Source of the DNA: JBEIJQ01 sp040380145
GTDB taxonomy: Bacteria > Bacteroidota > Bacteroidia > Chitinophagales > Saprospiraceae
Assembly: GCA_040380145.1 (NCBI GenBank)
Contig: JBEIJQ010000001.1
Span: 1-59,662 of the forward strand
Direction of reading: 5' to 3'
Length of the DNA stretch: 59,662 nt
Positions 57,192 through 59,662 of the stretch are shown piece after piece. The notes below the pieces were generated by a model. The model made no database searches, had not been told where the DNA came from, and saw only the letters and a program-made list of their open reading frames with translations. The translations under genes and the position numbers were made by a program. Positions within the stretch are counted from its first letter, which is position 1; every line of letters begins with the position of its first letter.

Positions 57192-59662
57192 TCCGCAAAT
57201 TTTCGGCCCTACTGGCAACGGTACTTTTCGCCCAACTTTCGCTCACGGCCCAAAACGGCGAGTTCCTCCATTGGGTGGATCCTTTCATCGGCACCGGCGG
57301 GCACGGGCACACCTACCCGGGCGCCGTGGCTCCCTTCGGAATGGTGCAGCTCTCGCCAGATACGCGCAGCGAAGGCTGGGACGGATGCTCCGGCTACCAC
57401 CGCTCGGATTCGACGATCCTTGGGTTCAGTCATACCCATCTCAGCGGTACCGGAGTGCCCGATTACGCCGATCTGCTGGTGCGCCCGCTGCCCGACCCCG
57501 CCGCCGAGGTGCGGCCCATGCGCTTCGACGACGAAAAAGCGCGGCCGGGCTTGTACGAGGTGCGCCTCGACGGGTCGGTGGCGGCGCAACTGACTGCCAC
57601 GTCCCGCACCGGCTTGCACCGCTATTCGTTCGAACAAGCCGCTCCGGGGCAAAAAGTGGGCATCCGCCTCGATCTGCAGTACCGCGACCTCCTGCTCTCG
57701 CACGCCCTGGAGCAGACCGGCGAACGCGAAGTGACGGGCCATCGGGTTTCGCGCGCTTGGGCCAAAGAACAGCATTTCTACTTCGTCGTCCGGTTTTCCG
57801 AGCCCATCCGAGCAATGACCGCCCCGGACGGCGCAACGGCCATCGCTCACCTGTGGTTCGATTTGCCCAAAAACAAAACCATCGAGTTACGGGTCGGCGT
57901 TTCCGGGACCAGCGTCGAACAGGCGCGCAAAAACCTCGATGCCGAGGCTCCGGACGAACTCAACTTCGAACAGATCCGCTCGGCGACCGAGTCGCTCTGG
58001 GACCGGCAGTTGGGACAGATCGTGGTGGCCGGCGGCCAAGAGGCCGACATCGTGAAATTCTACACGGCTCTTTACCATTGTTTCGTGGTGCCGAATGTAT
58101 GGAGCGATGCGGACGGAACTTATCGTGGGATGGACGGCAGCATCCACCGCGCCGAGGGCTACGACCACTACACCGTTTTTTCGCTTTGGGACACCTATCG
58201 GACCTGGCATCCGCTGATGACGATCCTCGACCCCGAGCGCACGGAACATTTCGTGCGGACTTTTCTCGCGCAGTTCGACCAACAGGGGCGCCTGCCCGTG
58301 TGGGAACTGGCGGGCAACGAGACGGACTGCATGATCGGGTACCATTCCGTGTCCGTCATCGCAGATGCCTATCTCAAGGGGATCCGCGGCTTCGATGCGG
58401 AGAAGGCCCTTTCGGCCATGGTGGCCACCGCCTCTCGGGATGCGCGGGGACTAAAGGATTTCCGGGAACTGGGTTTTCTTCGGGGAGAAAAAGAAAGGGA
58501 GTCGGTGTCGCAGACCCTCGAATACGCTTACGACGACTGGTGCATCGCCCAAATGGCCGCCGCAATGGGAAAAAACGACGTTTGCACCGAATTTCGCCGT
58601 CGTGCCAGGGGATGGATCAACCTGTTGGATCCCCGAACCGGCCTTTTCCGCCCGCGCATGAACGGCGGTTTCGTGGACAATTTCGATCCCCGAGAGGTCA
58701 ATTTCCATTTCACCGAGGCCAACGCCTGGCAATACGGTTTCAGCGCGCCGCAGGAATTTTCGCTCTGGAGCCGGTGGACACGCCCCGAACGCCTGCTCGA
58801 CAGCCTTTTTTCACAAAATTCCCGCACGACCGGACGCGACCAGGCCGATATCACGGGTTTGATAGGCCAATATGCCCACGGCAACGAGCCCAGCCACCAC
58901 ATCGCTTATATGTACAATTTGGTCGGCCAACCTTGGAAGACCCGGGGCCTCGTCCATACGATTCTGGATTCTCTGTACACCGATCGCCCAGACGGTCTTT
59001 CCGGCAACGAGGACTGCGGACAGATGTCCGCATGGTTCGTGATGAGCGCGATGGGCCTGTATCCGCTCGTGCCCGGCAGCCCTTACTATGCGTTGACGGC
59101 ACCCTTTTTCAGCGACATTACCCTGCAAATGCCCAACGGCCGAAATCTGCGGATCACGGCGCCCTGCACCGATCCTTCATGCGGCCATGTGCGCGAAGTG
59201 CGGCTCAACGGCCGCAAGTTGGACCGCATGTTCGTGACGCACGAAGAGATCGTGGCCGGCGGAACCCTCGAATTTTTGTTCGGTCCCGAACCGGTGTCTT
59301 TCGGCAGCGTCGCCTGGCCGTCTGAACCGACCCTTTGCTCCGCATCGTTCTTGAACGATGTGGAGCCCCTGCTGGTGCCGGTCCCCTCCATCGAAGGAAA
59401 CAAGACTTTTCGGGGAGAAACGGAGGTTTCGATCTTGCATCTTTTCCCAACAGCGGAAATCCGATACACCACGGACGGCAGCGTGCCGACGGCCAAGTCC
59501 AAGCGCTATGTCCGTCCTTTTTTCCTAAAAAAAAATGCCTCGGTGAAGGCCGTTGCCCTGTACAAAGGCCCCCGTGGATGGTTGTCCAGCCAGGTTTCGG
59601 AGGCCGAATTCCGCCAGGTGGTGCAATCGAGGGCCATGCGCTACGAAAAAGGCCGCTATGCC
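57188..59662 (+). CDS. GH92 alpha-mannosidase, incomplete at window end
   Basis: An 825-codon open frame that continues past the window. It has a signal peptide (MIRKFSALLATVLFAQLSLTAQ) and GH92 motifs throughout: WVDPFIGTGGHGHTYPGAVAPFGM, HTHLSGTGVPDYADLL, FYTALYHCFVVPNVWSDADG, YTVFSLWDTYRTWHPL, LPVWELAGNETDCMIGYHS and SGNEDCGQMSAWFVMSAMGLYP. These calcium-dependent enzymes remove alpha-mannose from glycans. After about residue 740 a CHB_HEX-type beta domain begins (EIRYTTDGSVPTAKSKRY). A T6-CCT-A9 hairpin near the end encodes PFFLKKNA. The stop codon lies outside. Confidence 0.94.
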   Translation, partial: MIRKFSALLATVLFAQLSLTAQNGEFLHWVDPFIGTGGHGHTYPGAVAPFGMVQLSPDTRSEGWDGCSGYHRSDSTILGFSHTHLSGTGVPDYADLLVRPLPDPAAEVRPMRFDDEKARPGLYEVRLDGSVAAQLTATSRTGLHRYSFEQAAPGQKVGIRLDLQYRDLLLSHALEQTGEREVTGHRVSRAWAKEQHFYFVVRFSEPIRAMTAPDGATAIAHLWFDLPKNKTIELRVGVSGTSVEQARKNLDAEAPDELNFEQIRSATESLWDRQLGQIVVAGGQEADIVKFYTALYHCFVVPNVWSDADGTYRGMDGSIHRAEGYDHYTVFSLWDTYRTWHPLMTILDPERTEHFVRTFLAQFDQQGRLPVWELAGNETDCMIGYHSVSVIADAYLKGIRGFDAEKALSAMVATASRDARGLKDFRELGFLRGEKERESVSQTLEYAYDDWCIAQMAAAMGKNDVCTEFRRRARGWINLLDPRTGLFRPRMNGGFVDNFDPREVNFHFTEANAWQYGFSAPQEFSLWSRWTRPERLLDSLFSQNSRTTGRDQADITGLIGQYAHGNEPSHHIAYMYNLVGQPWKTRGLVHTILDSLYTDRPDGLSGNEDCGQMSAWFVMSAMGLYPLVPGSPYYALTAPFFSDITLQMPNGRNLRITAPCTDPSCGHVREVRLNGRKLDRMFVTHEEIVAGGTLEFLFGPEPVSFGSVAWPSEPTLCSASFLNDVEPLLVPVPSIEGNKTFRGETEVSILHLFPTAEIRYTTDGSVPTAKSKRYVRPFFLKKNASVKAVALYKGPRGWLSSQVSEAEFRQVVQSRAMRYEKGRYA

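Overview
The window looks like a chromosomal segment of a Bacteroidota bacterium, most probably of the Saprospiria type (Lewinella/Haliscomenobacter-like); this placement is inference from gene content. Support includes secreted proteins ending in type IX secretion (T9SS) sorting domains, a PorV/PorQ-family outer-membrane protein, a DUF6089-type barrel, a short primary sigma factor of about 288 residues without region 1.1, and many promoters with the Bacteroidota -7 box TAnnTTTG. GC is in the high fifties except for a visibly lower island at about 27.05-29.0 kb. I see no tRNA, rRNA, CRISPR array or complete insertion sequence.

Layout. 0-8 kb: an exported protein, ftsK and divergent folP, a subtilase-like protein that seems to have lost its catalytic serine, two tandem His-rich lipoproteins behind a perfect palindromic operator, an intergenic region with an orphan terminator, and a QueD-type enzyme. 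8-16 kb: crotonase, Na+ symporter, a thioredoxin-SPOR fusion, then a leftward cluster (rimM, DUF1569/DinB-like, PorV-like, PAP2, split TerB-like) and rightward terC. 16-26 kb: AlkD-like glycosylase, Tat-exported GH1, quinone-oxidoreductase-like protein, pcm, a dppB-type permease, prolyl oligopeptidase with gpsA, and an exported hypothetical. 26-29 kb: a frameshifted VWA protein and a low-GC RloA/RloB pair resembling a defence module, RloB also frameshifted. 29-33.4 kb: a 1243-residue T9SS type-B cargo and its small exported partner. 33.4-39.2 kb: TlpA-like thioredoxin, then a leftward string (small membrane protein, ABC ATPase, coaE, TraB-like, PaaI-like thioesterase, S9 peptidase).

39.4-48.2 kb: primary sigma factor, glycosyltransferase, M43 metalloprotease, mdh, a small HPt-like protein, a second secreted metalloprotease and a secreted VWA protein. 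48.2-55.1 kb: a compact leftward exopolysaccharide block: ugd and uxs (UDP-glucose to UDP-glucuronate to UDP-xylose), rfbB (dTDP-sugar branch), a Wza-like SLBB export protein and a Wzz-like chain-length protein. 55.4 kb to the end: DUF6089 barrel, LysM protein and a GH92 mannosidase that runs off the window, in one rightward cluster.

Cross-cutting observations are (i) many short hairpins of the form T5-9 / 1-5 nt / A5-9, both between genes and inside them, where they encode FF-x-x-K-K-like peptides; (ii) two genes broken at A7 runs where A8 would restore the family reading frame; and (iii) several candidate regulatory RNAs or operators in the larger intergenic gaps.
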